From a candidate division LCP-89 bacterium (GTDB lineage: Bacteria > Electryoneota > B3-LCP), in contig JALGVT010000060.1 of assembly GCA_025774555.1 (NCBI GenBank), positions 1-35,640 of the forward strand: DNA of 35,640 nucleotides, read 5' to 3'. The number at the start of each line of letters is the position of its first letter. The stretch's first letter is position 1. The translations under genes were made by a program, and so were the position numbers. Shown here one piece after another: positions 23,844-32,157 of the stretch. The notes beneath the pieces are model-generated. The model was not told the origin of the DNA, searched no databases, and saw only the letters and a list, made by a program, of their open reading frames with translations.

Positions 23844-25991
23844 ATGAAAGGTACAATAACACTTATTTGCGTGGCAGTAATTACTGCGGGAATGGCACTC
23901 GCAGCCATACCGCTGGGCGACTGGGAAGCTCCCGAGATACCGGGGATCGATGCTACAGGAGGTCCGGATCTCTACGGTTATACCTGGATCGATTCTAATG
24001 AGCCGGGTGGTCCGGCGCTGAACTGGATCGATATCCGCACGACTGGAACCTTGGTAGATGGTTTGGGGGATGATAACTGGGTGGGTCCATTCAGCATCGG
24101 ATTTCCCTTTCACTACTACTGGTATGACGTTGACCAGTATTATATCGGCTCAAACGGATACCTGAAATTCGGCACACCTTACAACATGGCGCAGCCCTTC
24201 CCGGCGAGCATTCCGCTGGCTTCTGCACCGAACGATTTCATCGGTGTATATATTGCGGACTGGTATCCTGGTCAGAATGGGCAGGGATCCGTATATCAGT
24301 GGACCAACAATGCTGACAGCTTGATCGTTGCGTTCTACAATATACCCGAATGGACGACTTCACCAACTGCCGGTTCGCACACCTTTGAGGTAATCTTGAC
24401 CGATACGGACAGCTCGATCACCTTCCAGTATATGGCGCAGACTGGTACGGTATCGAACAACGATATGCTCATCGGTATCGAGAACAACAACGGACAGGTG
24501 GGTCTGGAACATTCGCACGACACTTATGCACCCAGCAATTACGTTATCCGTTATGAATATCCCCCGAGCACTTCTTACGTTGTCCACGATATGGCGGTGG
24601 TATCCAGCGCCAACGAAAATTCCGAGGGATTCTTCGTTCTGAACGGTGATACGGTTACACCGTGGGCGAAAGTAAAGAACAGCGGGAATCAGACCGAGAC
24701 GACTTTCGAAGTGCGCTGCTTGATAGAAAGTGAAGGCGGTATTCCTTCTTACTATCAACTGGGCAACTATGGACCCTTAAATCCCGGCGAAGAATTGGAA
24801 ATCACCTTCACCCCGAACTGGACTCCGACGACCAACGAGCAGTATTTTTTCGAAGTCACTGTCGATCTTCCCGGCGACATGAATCCGGCGAACGATGAGA
24901 TCTGGACTGAAGTTCACGTCCTCGATCTGCCCGGCATTTTGCTCTATGATGATGGCTCGAGCGAGCAGAGCTGGAGCTGGATGGGCGGCAACGGCGGTCT
25001 GGGACAGCGCTTCGTTCCGCCGACATATCCTGTGATGATCGATGATATCAAGTACTATATTGCCGCTGGATCAGCCTCGCTGCCATTCGAAGCTAAGATT
25101 CACGACGACGACGGCGTCAACGGTCTTCCCGGGACGGAACTCTTCAGTCAGCAGTTGTTAGCTCCAACTTCGAACCAGTGGTACACAATTGACTTAACCA
25201 GTCAAAATATAGAGATCACGGAAGGGGCTTATTACGTATCCTGGCATATGACCGCGGAGAACAGCACCAGCATTGGAACGGACAGCTCGTACACGCAGAT
25301 CGGTTCGAGGCAGAGCTGGGAATACACTGGCGTCTGGGCGCCTTTCCGCAACGCGGAAACGCACGATGTCATGATCCGCACCTCTATTAGTGAGCCCGGA
25401 TCTTATCCCAATTTTGATGTTGACCTGACTTACGTTTCCGGACCGGGTGGAGGTGCGCTTGTCTTCGATGCTTACTTGGCGAACAACAGCGGTTCGGCTC
25501 AGGATTTTGACGCCTGGCTGGCAATGGCTTATGAAGGTGGTCAACCGAACACCTTGGTCCTGAGGTCATTCACTAACTACCTGTCAGGGTGGGCAATCAA
25601 CCGACCTAACATGTTTTACCCTATGCCGACTCCTACACCAGGAAGTTACACCATGTACCTGCGCGTTGGCGAAGAGCCCAGTATTATATGGGCTGAGGAT
25701 TTCTTCACCTTTGAAGTTACGGGATCAGAATCTGGTGGTTCAGCGTTTCCACCGCCTATACCGGAAAGCCTTCGTGGTATCTTCGATATCATCGACAAGG
25801 GTGAAGCCGTGCAGACGGTCGAATCTGCTGAGCTGAAAGTTTGTCCCAATCCCTTTAATCCGGTTACAGCTATCAGCTATCAGCTATCAGCTCCCAGCTT
25901 GACAAATTTAACAGTTTATAACGTTCATGGACGCTTGGTGGCAACATTGGTCAATGGTACGGCTTCAGGCAAGATGGTACTGATGAAATAA
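23844..25991 (+). CDS. Large secreted beta-rich protein with shortened T9SS sorting domain
   Basis: 715 residues from ATG 23844, with AGGAGG upstream and a signal peptide MKGTITLICVAVITAGMALA. The body is made of beta-sandwich domains: a first one with YTWIDSNEPGGPALNWIDI and SIGFPFHYYWYDVDQYYIGSNGYLKFG (a pattern common in surface proteins of this group), a CARDB-like one (VKNSGNQTETTFEVRCLI...NPGEELEITFTP) and a jelly-roll-like one (LYDDGSSEQSWSWMGG...GQRFVPP). The sorting domain starts VCPNPFNPVTAISYQL but jumps from GRLVATLVNG directly to TASGKMVLMK, lacking the roughly 27 residues with the HEVTFD and SGIYLYRL strands. Export through T9SS may therefore be impaired. No enzyme motif recognised. 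Confidence 0.8.
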   Translation: MKGTITLICVAVITAGMALAAIPLGDWEAPEIPGIDATGGPDLYGYTWIDSNEPGGPALNWIDIRTTGTLVDGLGDDNWVGPFSIGFPFHYYWYDVDQYYIGSNGYLKFGTPYNMAQPFPASIPLASAPNDFIGVYIADWYPGQNGQGSVYQWTNNADSLIVAFYNIPEWTTSPTAGSHTFEVILTDTDSSITFQYMAQTGTVSNNDMLIGIENNNGQVGLEHSHDTYAPSNYVIRYEYPPSTSYVVHDMAVVSSANENSEGFFVLNGDTVTPWAKVKNSGNQTETTFEVRCLIESEGGIPSYYQLGNYGPLNPGEELEITFTPNWTPTTNEQYFFEVTVDLPGDMNPANDEIWTEVHVLDLPGILLYDDGSSEQSWSWMGGNGGLGQRFVPPTYPVMIDDIKYYIAAGSASLPFEAKIHDDDGVNGLPGTELFSQQLLAPTSNQWYTIDLTSQNIEITEGAYYVSWHMTAENSTSIGTDSSYTQIGSRQSWEYTGVWAPFRNAETHDVMIRTSISEPGSYPNFDVDLTYVSGPGGGALVFDAYLANNSGSAQDFDAWLAMAYEGGQPNTLVLRSFTNYLSGWAINRPNMFYPMPTPTPGSYTMYLRVGEEPSIIWAEDFFTFEVTGSESGGSAFPPPIPESLRGIFDIIDKGEAVQTVESAELKVCPNPFNPVTAISYQLSAPSLTNLTVYNVHGRLVATLVNGTASGKMVLMK

Positions 25992-26123
25992 TCTGTGCAA
26001 TCCATTAATCTGTGTGAATCAGTGATTCAGATATTAAGGGCGCACGGCGTGCCTCGCCCTTACGAGGAGTCTGATCCCCCCCAGCCCCCCTTATTAAGGG
26101 GGGAGTAAGGGGGGATTTGTTTT
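25992..26123. repeat. Short repeats after the T9SS-cargo gene
   Basis: Contains AAGGGCGCACGGCGTGCCTCGCCCTT (in two arms, 26036-26061) and CCCCCCTTATTAAGGGGGG (26085-26104). The second is a near-perfect hairpin similar to 32527-32545. Confidence 0.65.
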
Positions 26124-26279
26124 GGGGACTGTCCCAAAAGTCCTAAAGCTGTCATTATCCCATAGGGATGCCTACGGCACGAACGAAGTGTGGTAATCTC
26201 TTAGTGCTTGTAAAATAGGAGATTGCCACGTCACTTCGTTCCTCGTAATGACGTTGTTTTCTTCTTTTGGGACAGCCCC
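26124..26279. mobile_element. MITE-like repeat, copy 2
   Basis: 156 bp between GGGGACTGTCCCAAAAG (26124-26140) and CTTTTGGGACAGCCCC (26264-26279). The internal arms are inverted relative to copy 1, and an extra segment with CCCATAGGGATGCCTACGG near 26159 makes it longer. Directly abuts the end of the next gene. Confidence 0.8.
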
Positions 26280-26285
26280 TTCTTT

Positions 26286-27026
26286 TTACTCCTCCTCCAC
26301 CAGCGGCGCGCGATACCATTTACCATGCCGCTTGATTCTCAATATCGATTGCAGGACAGCAGCGCCTTCTTCGCCTTCGATGGCAAACGCGTTCGCCGGA
26401 GTTCCCGGGGCGAAGCTCCCTATCCGAGAATCCGACAGGCTGAATCCCGTGCCCGGCTGAGCGCCGCGATAGACCAGCGAACCCTCCAGAACAGCGACAA
26501 CATTGTCATAATAGTAGAAGACGGGCTCTTTCTGCCCGTCCACCAACGAACCCGGCAGATGTTCACAAGTGCGGATATCCTCCCCGCAGACCGAGCAGGT
26601 CGGCTTCTCGTAGGCAAAAGAGATGGAAGCCTCGCAGTACAAGCCACCGTCGATAGCGACGCGCAGGTCGTCTGATGATGAGTGCCCTCGCAGCCAGTAG
26701 AAGCCGGGAACGATGTAGTGAGTTCCTTCGTGCTCTTCGATCGATCCTCCGAAGAAGCGCGCTACGCCCAGTGACCGTTTATTATGACCGATAAGCATGG
26801 GCGCGCCCTGTACCATAGCCAGTAATTTGGAAAGTTCCTCGGTTCTGAATCTGCCGTGGTAAGCGTCAATGGCGTCTCCCGCCAGGCGGCAGCGGCGCAC
26901 GAAGATGTCCTTCTCCGACACCGGAGCGGGCGGCGGATTTTTCAGCGAATTGATGGTGCGGACGTCTTCGTCCGTGGGGATGCCCGCCTGCTTCAGCAGC
27001 GGACCGGATAGTGTTTGGTGAATCAT
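26286..27026 (-). CDS. Phage prohead protease-like protein
   Basis: 246 residues, ATG with AAGGAGA upstream. GAPMLIGHNKRSLGVARF (H81) and the later GGLYCEASISFAYEK (S134/S136) fit the His and Ser positions of HK97-type prohead proteases (S78/U35). A zinc-knuckle-like C144-x2-C147-x6-C154-x-H156 (KPTCSVCGEDIRTCEHLPG) follows, as in many phage and prophage proteins annotated as head maturation proteases, then VLEGSLVYRGAQPGTGF. Such a protein normally cleaves capsid scaffolds, but no capsid gene is next to it. A portal-like gene lies 5.5 kb upstream on the same strand. Assignment rests on motif recognition. Confidence 0.6.
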   Translation of the reverse strand: MIHQTLSGPLLKQAGIPTDEDVRTINSLKNPPPAPVSEKDIFVRRCRLAGDAIDAYHGRFRTEELSKLLAMVQGAPMLIGHNKRSLGVARFFGGSIEEHEGTHYIVPGFYWLRGHSSSDDLRVAIDGGLYCEASISFAYEKPTCSVCGEDIRTCEHLPGSLVDGQKEPVFYYYDNVVAVLEGSLVYRGAQPGTGFSLSDSRIGSFAPGTPANAFAIEGEEGAAVLQSILRIKRHGKWYRAPLVEEE

Positions 27027-27238
27027 GTTGTTCTCCTTAAGTTAGAGATTGATTTAGCTCGATATTTTGTTTAGTTATTGGTATCGTTGATTAGGTGAAC
27101 TGAAGTTGTAGGTCGGATTTCCCCTCCGTAGGAGTGCCTATGGCAAAATCCGACGCATTTTGGTTTTCATTTGCTGGGATGCTCTCCGGCTTTTTCCCTG
27201 AACCCCGACTACTGAATCCCGAATCCCTATATTCCCCC
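27027..27238. repeat. Gap with a GTCGGATT repeat
   Basis: GTAGGTCGGATTT...AAATCCGACGC (27108-27160) is an interrupted member of the GTCGGATTC palindrome family. No gene was seen between the protease-like gene and the transporter. Confidence 0.5.
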
Positions 27239-27267
27239 TTGCATATATCCTCCCTTTTTAGTAAATT
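27239..27267 (+). promoter_or_regulatory. Candidate promoter of the MFS transporter
   Basis: TTGCAT (27239-27244), 17 bases, TAAATT (27262-27267). A perfect hairpin (CTGTCAGACG CCCT CGTCTGACAG, 27298-27321) lies between it and the start codon, related to the one at 28974. Confidence 0.4.
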
Positions 27268-27342
27268 AATCCCTTAATTCATGTTAAGTTGCCTGTGCTG
27301 TCAGACGCCCTCGTCTGACAGTGTTTCGATAAAGGAAGCCCC

Positions 27343-28716
27343 ATGTCCGACGAAACCACTGCTCCAACCGAAGAAACCGAAGACCTTACACTACGCGAAA
27401 ATTTCGCACTGTTATTAAAAGCCTCCAAAGGCTTCTGGCTTGTCAACCAGATCAATTTCCTGGACGGCATCGCCTATTTTGGTATCCTGATGCTGCTGAC
27501 GCGCTTCCTCGGTCCATCCGGTCTGGGCATGTCAGATAAAGTCACCGGTTTCAGCGTCTCGCTCTATACCGGTCTGGTGACGCTTTTCATGTTCGGGGGA
27601 GGTTTCGTATCGGATAAGCTGGGCGTGCGCCGCGCTTTGACCTGGTCGCTGATTGTCATCGGAGCTGGACGTGTACTGTTGACCGGTTCTCCGGCATTCG
27701 GCGAAGGCAGCCATGTCGCTGCCTGGATTGGTCTGTTCCTGATGGCGCTGGGGACGGGCGTCATGCAGCCGGCGCTCTATGCGGGTATCAAGGAATACAC
27801 CGATCCCCGCACTGCCACCATCGGCTACGGTCTGTTATATTCCATCATGAACCTGGGGATCGTGGCAGAGAGCTTCATTTCACCGTTTCTGCGCTCAGAC
27901 GCCACCTTCCTGAACCTCGGCTTCATGGAAATCGTCGGTCTGGGTTGGGGAATCAACGGGGTGTACTGGATGACCATCGCCGTAACCGGTCTGATGCTGC
28001 TGGTGCACATGACCTTCTTCACTAAAAAAGTCGAGGAACGCGACCGCACGGTTATCGAAGAGGAGAAAGAGGATACCGGCGATAAGACCTGGATCGAAAA
28101 ACTGAAAGAGCTGCCCTTTGCCGATCCGCGCTTCATGTTCTTCATATTTATTTTACTGCCGGTGCGCACCATCTTCGCGCACGACTTCCTGACCGTGCCC
28201 GATTACGTCTTCCGCTGTTTCCCGGAAGCGGTATCCGCCAAGTACGAATGGATTCACGGCATGAATCCGCTGATCATCGTTATATTCGTGCCCACCATCG
28301 CCGCGTTGACCCGCAAAGCCAAAATCATCAACATGATGATTATCGGCACGATGATCACCGCGCTGATACCATTTATTCTGGTGCCCGGACCGCATCTCTG
28401 GACGCTGTTGACTTACGTGACCATCTACTCTTTCGGAGAAGCGGTCTGGTCGTCGAGGTTCTTAGAGTACGTCGCCAAGCTGGCTCCGGTGGGGCGGGTA
28501 GGAGCTTATATGGGATTGGCGGGCATCCCCTGGTTCATGGCGAAGTTCACCACCGGCTTGTATTCCGGATCGATGCTGGCGCGCTTCGTCCCCGAAGGCG
28601 GACCCCACAACAGCGGCACCATGTGGTTTATGTACGCCTGTATCGCCTGCATCAGCCCCATCTGTCTGCTGGTCTTCAAGAAATGGTTGCTGAAAGGGAT
28701 GCCGGAGGATAAGTAA
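27343..28716 (+). CDS. MFS transporter, POT/PTR-like
   Basis: 457 residues with AGGAAG before the ATG and about 12 membrane helices. After a short acidic start, the first helix region has NQINFLDGIAYFGILMLLTRFLG and the cytoplasmic loop GGGFVSDKLGVRRAL matches MFS motif A (G-x3-D-x-G-x-R). The FxDG(I/M)xYFG start and LMALGTGVMQPALYAGIKEYTDPRTATIGYGLLYSIMNLGI resemble proton-coupled oligopeptide transporters, including a pseudo-PTR signature. A central charged loop (KKVEERDRTVIEEEKEDTGDK) joins the two halves. The substrate cannot be read from sequence. It lies between two phage-like genes on the opposite strand. Confidence 0.88.
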   Translation: MSDETTAPTEETEDLTLRENFALLLKASKGFWLVNQINFLDGIAYFGILMLLTRFLGPSGLGMSDKVTGFSVSLYTGLVTLFMFGGGFVSDKLGVRRALTWSLIVIGAGRVLLTGSPAFGEGSHVAAWIGLFLMALGTGVMQPALYAGIKEYTDPRTATIGYGLLYSIMNLGIVAESFISPFLRSDATFLNLGFMEIVGLGWGINGVYWMTIAVTGLMLLVHMTFFTKKVEERDRTVIEEEKEDTGDKTWIEKLKELPFADPRFMFFIFILLPVRTIFAHDFLTVPDYVFRCFPEAVSAKYEWIHGMNPLIIVIFVPTIAALTRKAKIINMMIIGTMITALIPFILVPGPHLWTLLTYVTIYSFGEAVWSSRFLEYVAKLAPVGRVGAYMGLAGIPWFMAKFTTGLYSGSMLARFVPEGGPHNSGTMWFMYACIACISPICLLVFKKWLLKGMPEDK

Positions 28717-28719
28717 TCC

Positions 28720-28761
28720 GAGAACCGAAAACCGAGAACAGAGAACCGAAAACCGAGAACA
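28720..28761. repeat. Perfect 21-bp tandem duplication
   Basis: Two identical copies of GAGAACCGAAAACCGAGAAC-A, 28720-28740 and 28741-28761, four bases after the transporter's stop codon. Confidence 0.9.
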
Positions 28762-28770
28762 GATGTGTAG

Positions 28771-28792
28771 GTCGGATTCCCCTGAATCCGAC
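28771..28792. repeat. GTCGGATTC palindrome
   Basis: GTCGGATTC CCCT GAATCCGAC, identical to 17932-17953. Confidence 0.8.
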
Positions 28793-28802
28793 GCATTCCG
28801 AT

Positions 28803-28900
28803 CAACAAGGGGTAGTCCCGTAAGGGATACCTACGGTATTACACCTTGCGTTTTAGGAGTAGTGGACGTTGCCTACCCAAGGGGCTACAGCCCCTTGTTG
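28803..28900. repeat. 98-bp element with 10-bp terminal inverted repeats
   Basis: Ends CAACAAGGGG (28803-28812) and CCCCTTGTTG (28891-28900) are perfect inverted repeats. Inside are smaller hairpins (AAGGGG CTACAG CCCCTT at 28879-28896). No coding capacity. Confidence 0.55.
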
Positions 28901-28940
28901 AGTTCTGGCAGGGGAAACACCCCCGCCCTACAGTTCCGTA

Positions 28941-28964
28941 GTCGGGGTCGTCCCTGACCCCGAC
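28941..28964. repeat. 24-bp palindrome, intergenic copy of the translated element
   Basis: GTCGGGGTC, GTCCCT, GACCCCGAC; one base different from the coding copy at 12128-12151. Confidence 0.85.
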
Positions 28965-28973
28965 CTTTTCGTG

Positions 28974-29003
28974 CTGGCAGACACCCCCGTCTGCCAGTTT
29001 TTT
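28974..29003 (+). terminator. Intrinsic terminator
   Basis: CTGGCAGAC, loop ACCCCC, GTCTGCCAG, then TTTTTT. It insulates the following promoter from the transporter and repeats. Confidence 0.8.
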
Positions 29004-29023
29004 GTTTATCTTTCAGCAACCCC

Positions 29024-29052
29024 TTGACTTTTTGAAAATTGTGTTGTATATT
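29024..29052 (+). promoter_or_regulatory. Promoter of the AlbA_2-protein unit
   Basis: TTGACT (29024-29029), 17 bases, TATATT (29047-29052). Confidence 0.75.
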
Positions 29053-29085
29053 GCAGATACTATTTATCTGGAGGTGCATTCTATC

Positions 29086-29145
29086 ATGTTTCCTCTTAAT
29101 TTAAGACAAAACGCAACGATGCTCTCGCTGTGGAGCCTATCATGA
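29086..29145 (+). CDS. Possible 19-residue leader peptide
   Basis: ATG 29086 follows a strong ribosome site (GGAGGTG, 29070-29076) and is the first start after the promoter. It reads MFPLNLRQNATMLSLWSLS and stops at TGA 29143-29145, overlapping the next short frame by ATGA. It is too short for homology. It may be a leader peptide or the remnant of a longer gene. Confidence 0.35.
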   Translation: MFPLNLRQNATMLSLWSLS

Positions 29146-29216
29146 AGAGCGCACTACTAAAGATATCGATAGAGAAATTAATAGAAGAGGCAAGTAGCAG
29201 TGCAAGAAAAAATTAA
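29142..29216 (+). CDS. Possible 24-residue coupled peptide
   Basis: ATG 29142 overlaps the preceding stop (ATGA). It reads MKSALLKISIEKLIEEASSS then ARKN, an amphipathic helix-like peptide, and ends at TAA 29214-29216, 17 bases into the start of the large gene at 29200. The chain of overlaps suggests translational coupling from the strong ribosome site at 29070. Function unknown. Confidence 0.35.
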   Translation: MKSALLKISIEKLIEEASSSARKN

Positions 29217-31491
29217 ATCTGATTTCATTGGAATGAAGAATGGTCAAATTTATCGGTTATCCTATATCGGTGAGAATCAGTCTACGATTTGCGCAAAAGA
29301 TTCCAAAGGGAACATCATTGAATTAAAAAAATCCATCTGGGAGAGAGGCCCAAAATACAAACCACTTAATCAGGGGGATTATATTGAATGCATTTTCATA
29401 GATGACGATGTTTCTGGTAATCAGTACTTTGATAGAGTTAATATTGACAACCCTTATTATTGTACAATTGAAGAGATTATAAACGATAAATACGTAATTG
29501 AAAAGACCTTTAATAGCTGGAACAAGGATGATGATCCTGATAAACGTAAAATGTACACTGATTACAATTCTAAGAATGCAAATTGGATACTTTCTTTCTC
29601 TTCTCTCCTACGACACCATATTAAAAATGAGATAAAGGAGAAAAGAAACTATGATGATGCCAGAAAGTATTTAAATACGCATAATTCTATTCTTGAGTGG
29701 ATTAAAACTAGTGGTTTCTTGTTAACGCAAGGTGAGCTCAAAAGAGAAAAATCAATAATAAAAATTAGGAGATTTCAGAATGAAAATTACAACATAGAAA
29801 CCGCTATCAAGATAATAACAAATGATAAAGTTAATTCATTTTTGGTTGATTTAAATCCAGCCATTTCAGCTTGTAAGGATAATCCAGATACTATACTGGA
29901 GAATAAAATATATCTACTTAGCAGGATTCTTGGTTATGCGCCTCCAGAATTCATTCCTAATTCAAAACTTGAAGACATAATTGATACGTTAAGAACTAAG
30001 AATCTTTTATTTGAATACGATGAACCGTTCTTTAGCATTAGGGTCCAACTGACAAACAGAAGGAAGTATTTTAGAAAAAAGATATTTAGCCTCTACAATG
30101 TTAAAGAGTATGCCGAACTCGAGAATAGCAGCGATCTGAGGCATTTTATATTCTTAAAGAAATTCGAAGTTGAGAATTGTGAGAAATTAGGTCAATTCGC
30201 ACGGGCTCAAATCGAAGAATCTACAGTGGAATATCTATCTGCTATATATACAAAAGATATAGAAGTGAAACATAATCTTATTAGAAAGGCGATTAATGCG
30301 CTACAGAAGCGAGAATTTAAAAGAAGTGAGCTATCTAAAAATGAAGATTATTCATATTATAAAAGTGACAGAATTGTGCTTATAGGTAGAATGTATGAAT
30401 TCCTCGCATATATAAGCAGTAATAGAAATGAAATAATTTCTCTCCTTAGAGAGGCGCTTCAATTATATTCTTCAGTTAAATTCAGTCGGTCATATTTAGT
30501 GAGATTTTACTTAGATTATAATAATCTAATGACTAAAATTGGTAATATTGAACCAGATAAACTTAAAAGAGAGATTAAACCTTTATGGAGTATAGTCATT
30601 AGTGGTTTAGATCAAAAGGCTCCTTTTCCACAAACCTATATTTTCGATAAGATTTACAGAATATTAAGCGTATTTGGTGAGAAGGAAGAATCAAGCTTAA
30701 ATAGCTTATTTGATGAGCTGAAAATAGCATCAAGCGAGGATGAAAATTTACCGAATGTTAAGAAGCTTGCCGGACTAGTATTAGCAAATAACTTATTAAG
30801 TACATTTAGTGATGATAATTATCATCTGTTTAAATATTTAAAGGAATATTTATTAGATGGCCAGGTGAAACTTCCTTTAGACAGAGAGCTTGATATAGAC
30901 GATAAAGACACTGAGATCGATCATGAAATCTTCAGTGAAGAGATCCAGGATCTTGAATTAAAGGGTAGCTGTTGCTTAGATATTAATCGATACATCAAAA
31001 CTGGTGAAATCACCGAAAAAACTGATCTACTGGAAGTTTTATTTCACGCAGTTGTAGGTATGTTGAACGCCAGTGGTGGTACATTGTATGTCGGTGTCTT
31101 AGAGGCGGATTGGTATCCAAAGGATAACGAAATAGAGAAGCTACAGCAGTTGGGCGGTGTCTACTATAGAAACAGAATCATCCTTGGAATTGAGCCTGAG
31201 CTGAAGATGAAGAAGGTGAATTCGGATAAGCATATGTTGAATCTAATGGATAAAATGAGAAAGCGTATATCAAATGACATTGGGCAATACGTTACTATTA
31301 AACCTGATATATTAATAGGGAGGACTATTTATCAAATTTCGATCCGAGAGTACCCTATTGGGAATTGGGGTGCTTACTTCAACGATATCCCGTATTTGCG
31401 GGAAAACAATCAAACAATGAAAAAGACAAATCAAGAGTTTAATAAATATCTAATGCATAAACATGAATTAAAGAAACAAAATAGTAAATAG
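29200..31491 (+). CDS. Large multidomain protein with C-terminal AlbA_2/Schlafen-like domain
   Basis: 763 residues from GTG 29200 (AGAGG 10 bases upstream). Visible parts: a beta-rich N-terminal region (about 10-90: GQIYRLSYIGENQSTICAKD...LNQGDYIECIFIDDD) resembling a small beta-barrel; a helical middle with tetratricopeptide-like stretches (about 320-570); and a C-terminal domain with DLELKGSCC near residue 584 and LLEVLFHAVVGMLNASGGTLYVGVLEADWYP near 610-640, which is the ELK...AxAxxxGGxLxIGV pattern of AlbA_2 (Schlafen-like) domains. The end (YQISIREYPIGNWGAYFNDIPYLRENNQT) fits the same fold. Such domains bind nucleic acid and occur in regulators and defence proteins. The gene is AT-rich and stands alone after its own promoter. 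Family as a whole not recognised; a defence role is only a suggestion. Confidence 0.7.
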   Translation: MQEKIKSDFIGMKNGQIYRLSYIGENQSTICAKDSKGNIIELKKSIWERGPKYKPLNQGDYIECIFIDDDVSGNQYFDRVNIDNPYYCTIEEIINDKYVIEKTFNSWNKDDDPDKRKMYTDYNSKNANWILSFSSLLRHHIKNEIKEKRNYDDARKYLNTHNSILEWIKTSGFLLTQGELKREKSIIKIRRFQNENYNIETAIKIITNDKVNSFLVDLNPAISACKDNPDTILENKIYLLSRILGYAPPEFIPNSKLEDIIDTLRTKNLLFEYDEPFFSIRVQLTNRRKYFRKKIFSLYNVKEYAELENSSDLRHFIFLKKFEVENCEKLGQFARAQIEESTVEYLSAIYTKDIEVKHNLIRKAINALQKREFKRSELSKNEDYSYYKSDRIVLIGRMYEFLAYISSNRNEIISLLREALQLYSSVKFSRSYLVRFYLDYNNLMTKIGNIEPDKLKREIKPLWSIVISGLDQKAPFPQTYIFDKIYRILSVFGEKEESSLNSLFDELKIASSEDENLPNVKKLAGLVLANNLLSTFSDDNYHLFKYLKEYLLDGQVKLPLDRELDIDDKDTEIDHEIFSEEIQDLELKGSCCLDINRYIKTGEITEKTDLLEVLFHAVVGMLNASGGTLYVGVLEADWYPKDNEIEKLQQLGGVYYRNRIILGIEPELKMKKVNSDKHMLNLMDKMRKRISNDIGQYVTIKPDILIGRTIYQISIREYPIGNWGAYFNDIPYLRENNQTMKKTNQEFNKYLMHKHELKKQNSK

Positions 31492-31512
31492 ATCTAACAT
31501 AGTGGGATATAA

Positions 31513-31833
31513 ATGGCTTTTAAGGTAGCATTGATAGTAAGAGCCCCGGAGGCTGATCCTGAAGTTGATATTTCAACGCTTGTTACTAAAAATATAGAAG
31601 TTACCACAGTCGCTGTGGAGCTTCAGAATGCCCAGCAGACGGTTAAAGTATGTGAAAACCTGGCTAAGAATGCAGGCGTTCAAGCCATTGTGCTTTGCCC
31701 AGCCGTTTCAAACGAATTAGTAGCAGATATTACCAGGGCAATTGGTGATGGAGTTTCTCTGTTCGTTGCAAGAGGAGATTTTCAGAGCACTATTCTGGCT
31801 TCCGAGAATATTGAAAGAGAATGGTTCTCTTGA
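31513..31833 (+). CDS. DUF6506 family protein
   Basis: 106 residues. It starts MAFKVALIVRAPEADPEVD and contains VEVTTVAVE-like and AGVQAIVLCPAVSNELVADITRAIGDGVSLFVARGDF strands and helices that match DUF6506, a small alpha/beta family of unknown function. There is no signal or membrane segment. It lies 22 bases after the AlbA_2 gene and may share its transcript, though its composition is less AT-rich. A MITE-like element follows. Confidence 0.65.
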   Translation: MAFKVALIVRAPEADPEVDISTLVTKNIEVTTVAVELQNAQQTVKVCENLAKNAGVQAIVLCPAVSNELVADITRAIGDGVSLFVARGDFQSTILASENIEREWFS

Positions 31834-31880
31834 TGTAGGTTGGATTCCCTCCACGAAGTGGCTCCTTCGGAGGAATCCGA
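31834..31880. repeat. Interrupted GTCGGATT-type palindrome
   Basis: GGTTGGATTCC...GGAATCCGATGC with an inner CGAAGTGGCTCCTTCG hairpin; begins directly at the end of the DUF6506 gene. Confidence 0.55.
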
Positions 31881-31890
31881 TGCATCGTAG

Positions 31891-32023
31891 GGGGCTGTTC
31901 CAAAAGAGTAATATCGAGTCATTGCGAGGAACGTAGTGACGTGGCAATCTTCTATTTTACAAACACTAAGAGATTACCACACTTCGTTCGTAATGACAGT
32001 TTATTGACTTTTGGGACAGCCCC
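31891..32023. mobile_element. MITE-like repeat, copy 3
   Basis: 133 bp between GGGGCTGTTCCAAAAG (31891-31906) and CTTTTGGGACAGCCCC (32008-32023), one mismatch between ends. Same orientation and internal layout as copy 1 (17580-17711). Confidence 0.85.
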
Positions 32024-32097
32024 TTTCTCATTCACGCAGTACTGGATGGCAGGGACAGTTTAATATCCCGATTTTTTAATTATTTCCAATTTACCTC

Positions 32098-32126
32098 TTG
32101 ACAAACAGAGAAGTACAGCTTATATT
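32098..32126 (+). promoter_or_regulatory. Promoter of the holin-like gene
   Basis: TTGACA (32098-32103), 17 bases, TATATT (32121-32126). It shows that an in-frame TTG at 32098 is not the start codon. Confidence 0.8.
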
Positions 32127-32157
32127 GGAAATGTGCTCAAATAAAGCGGAGGATACC

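Noticed and set aside
26223..26675. 150-codon open frame on the plus strand
   Set aside because: Starts inside the MITE-like repeat and runs antisense to the protease-like gene; the opposite frame carries the phage-protease motifs and a ribosome site.
28248..28400. Second defence gene within the transporter region
   Set aside because: The only convincing coding frame in 27343-28716 is the MFS transporter.
28248..28712. 154-codon open frame on the plus strand
   Set aside because: Lies within the MFS transporter in another frame; arginine- and histidine-rich composition is typical of an out-of-frame reading.
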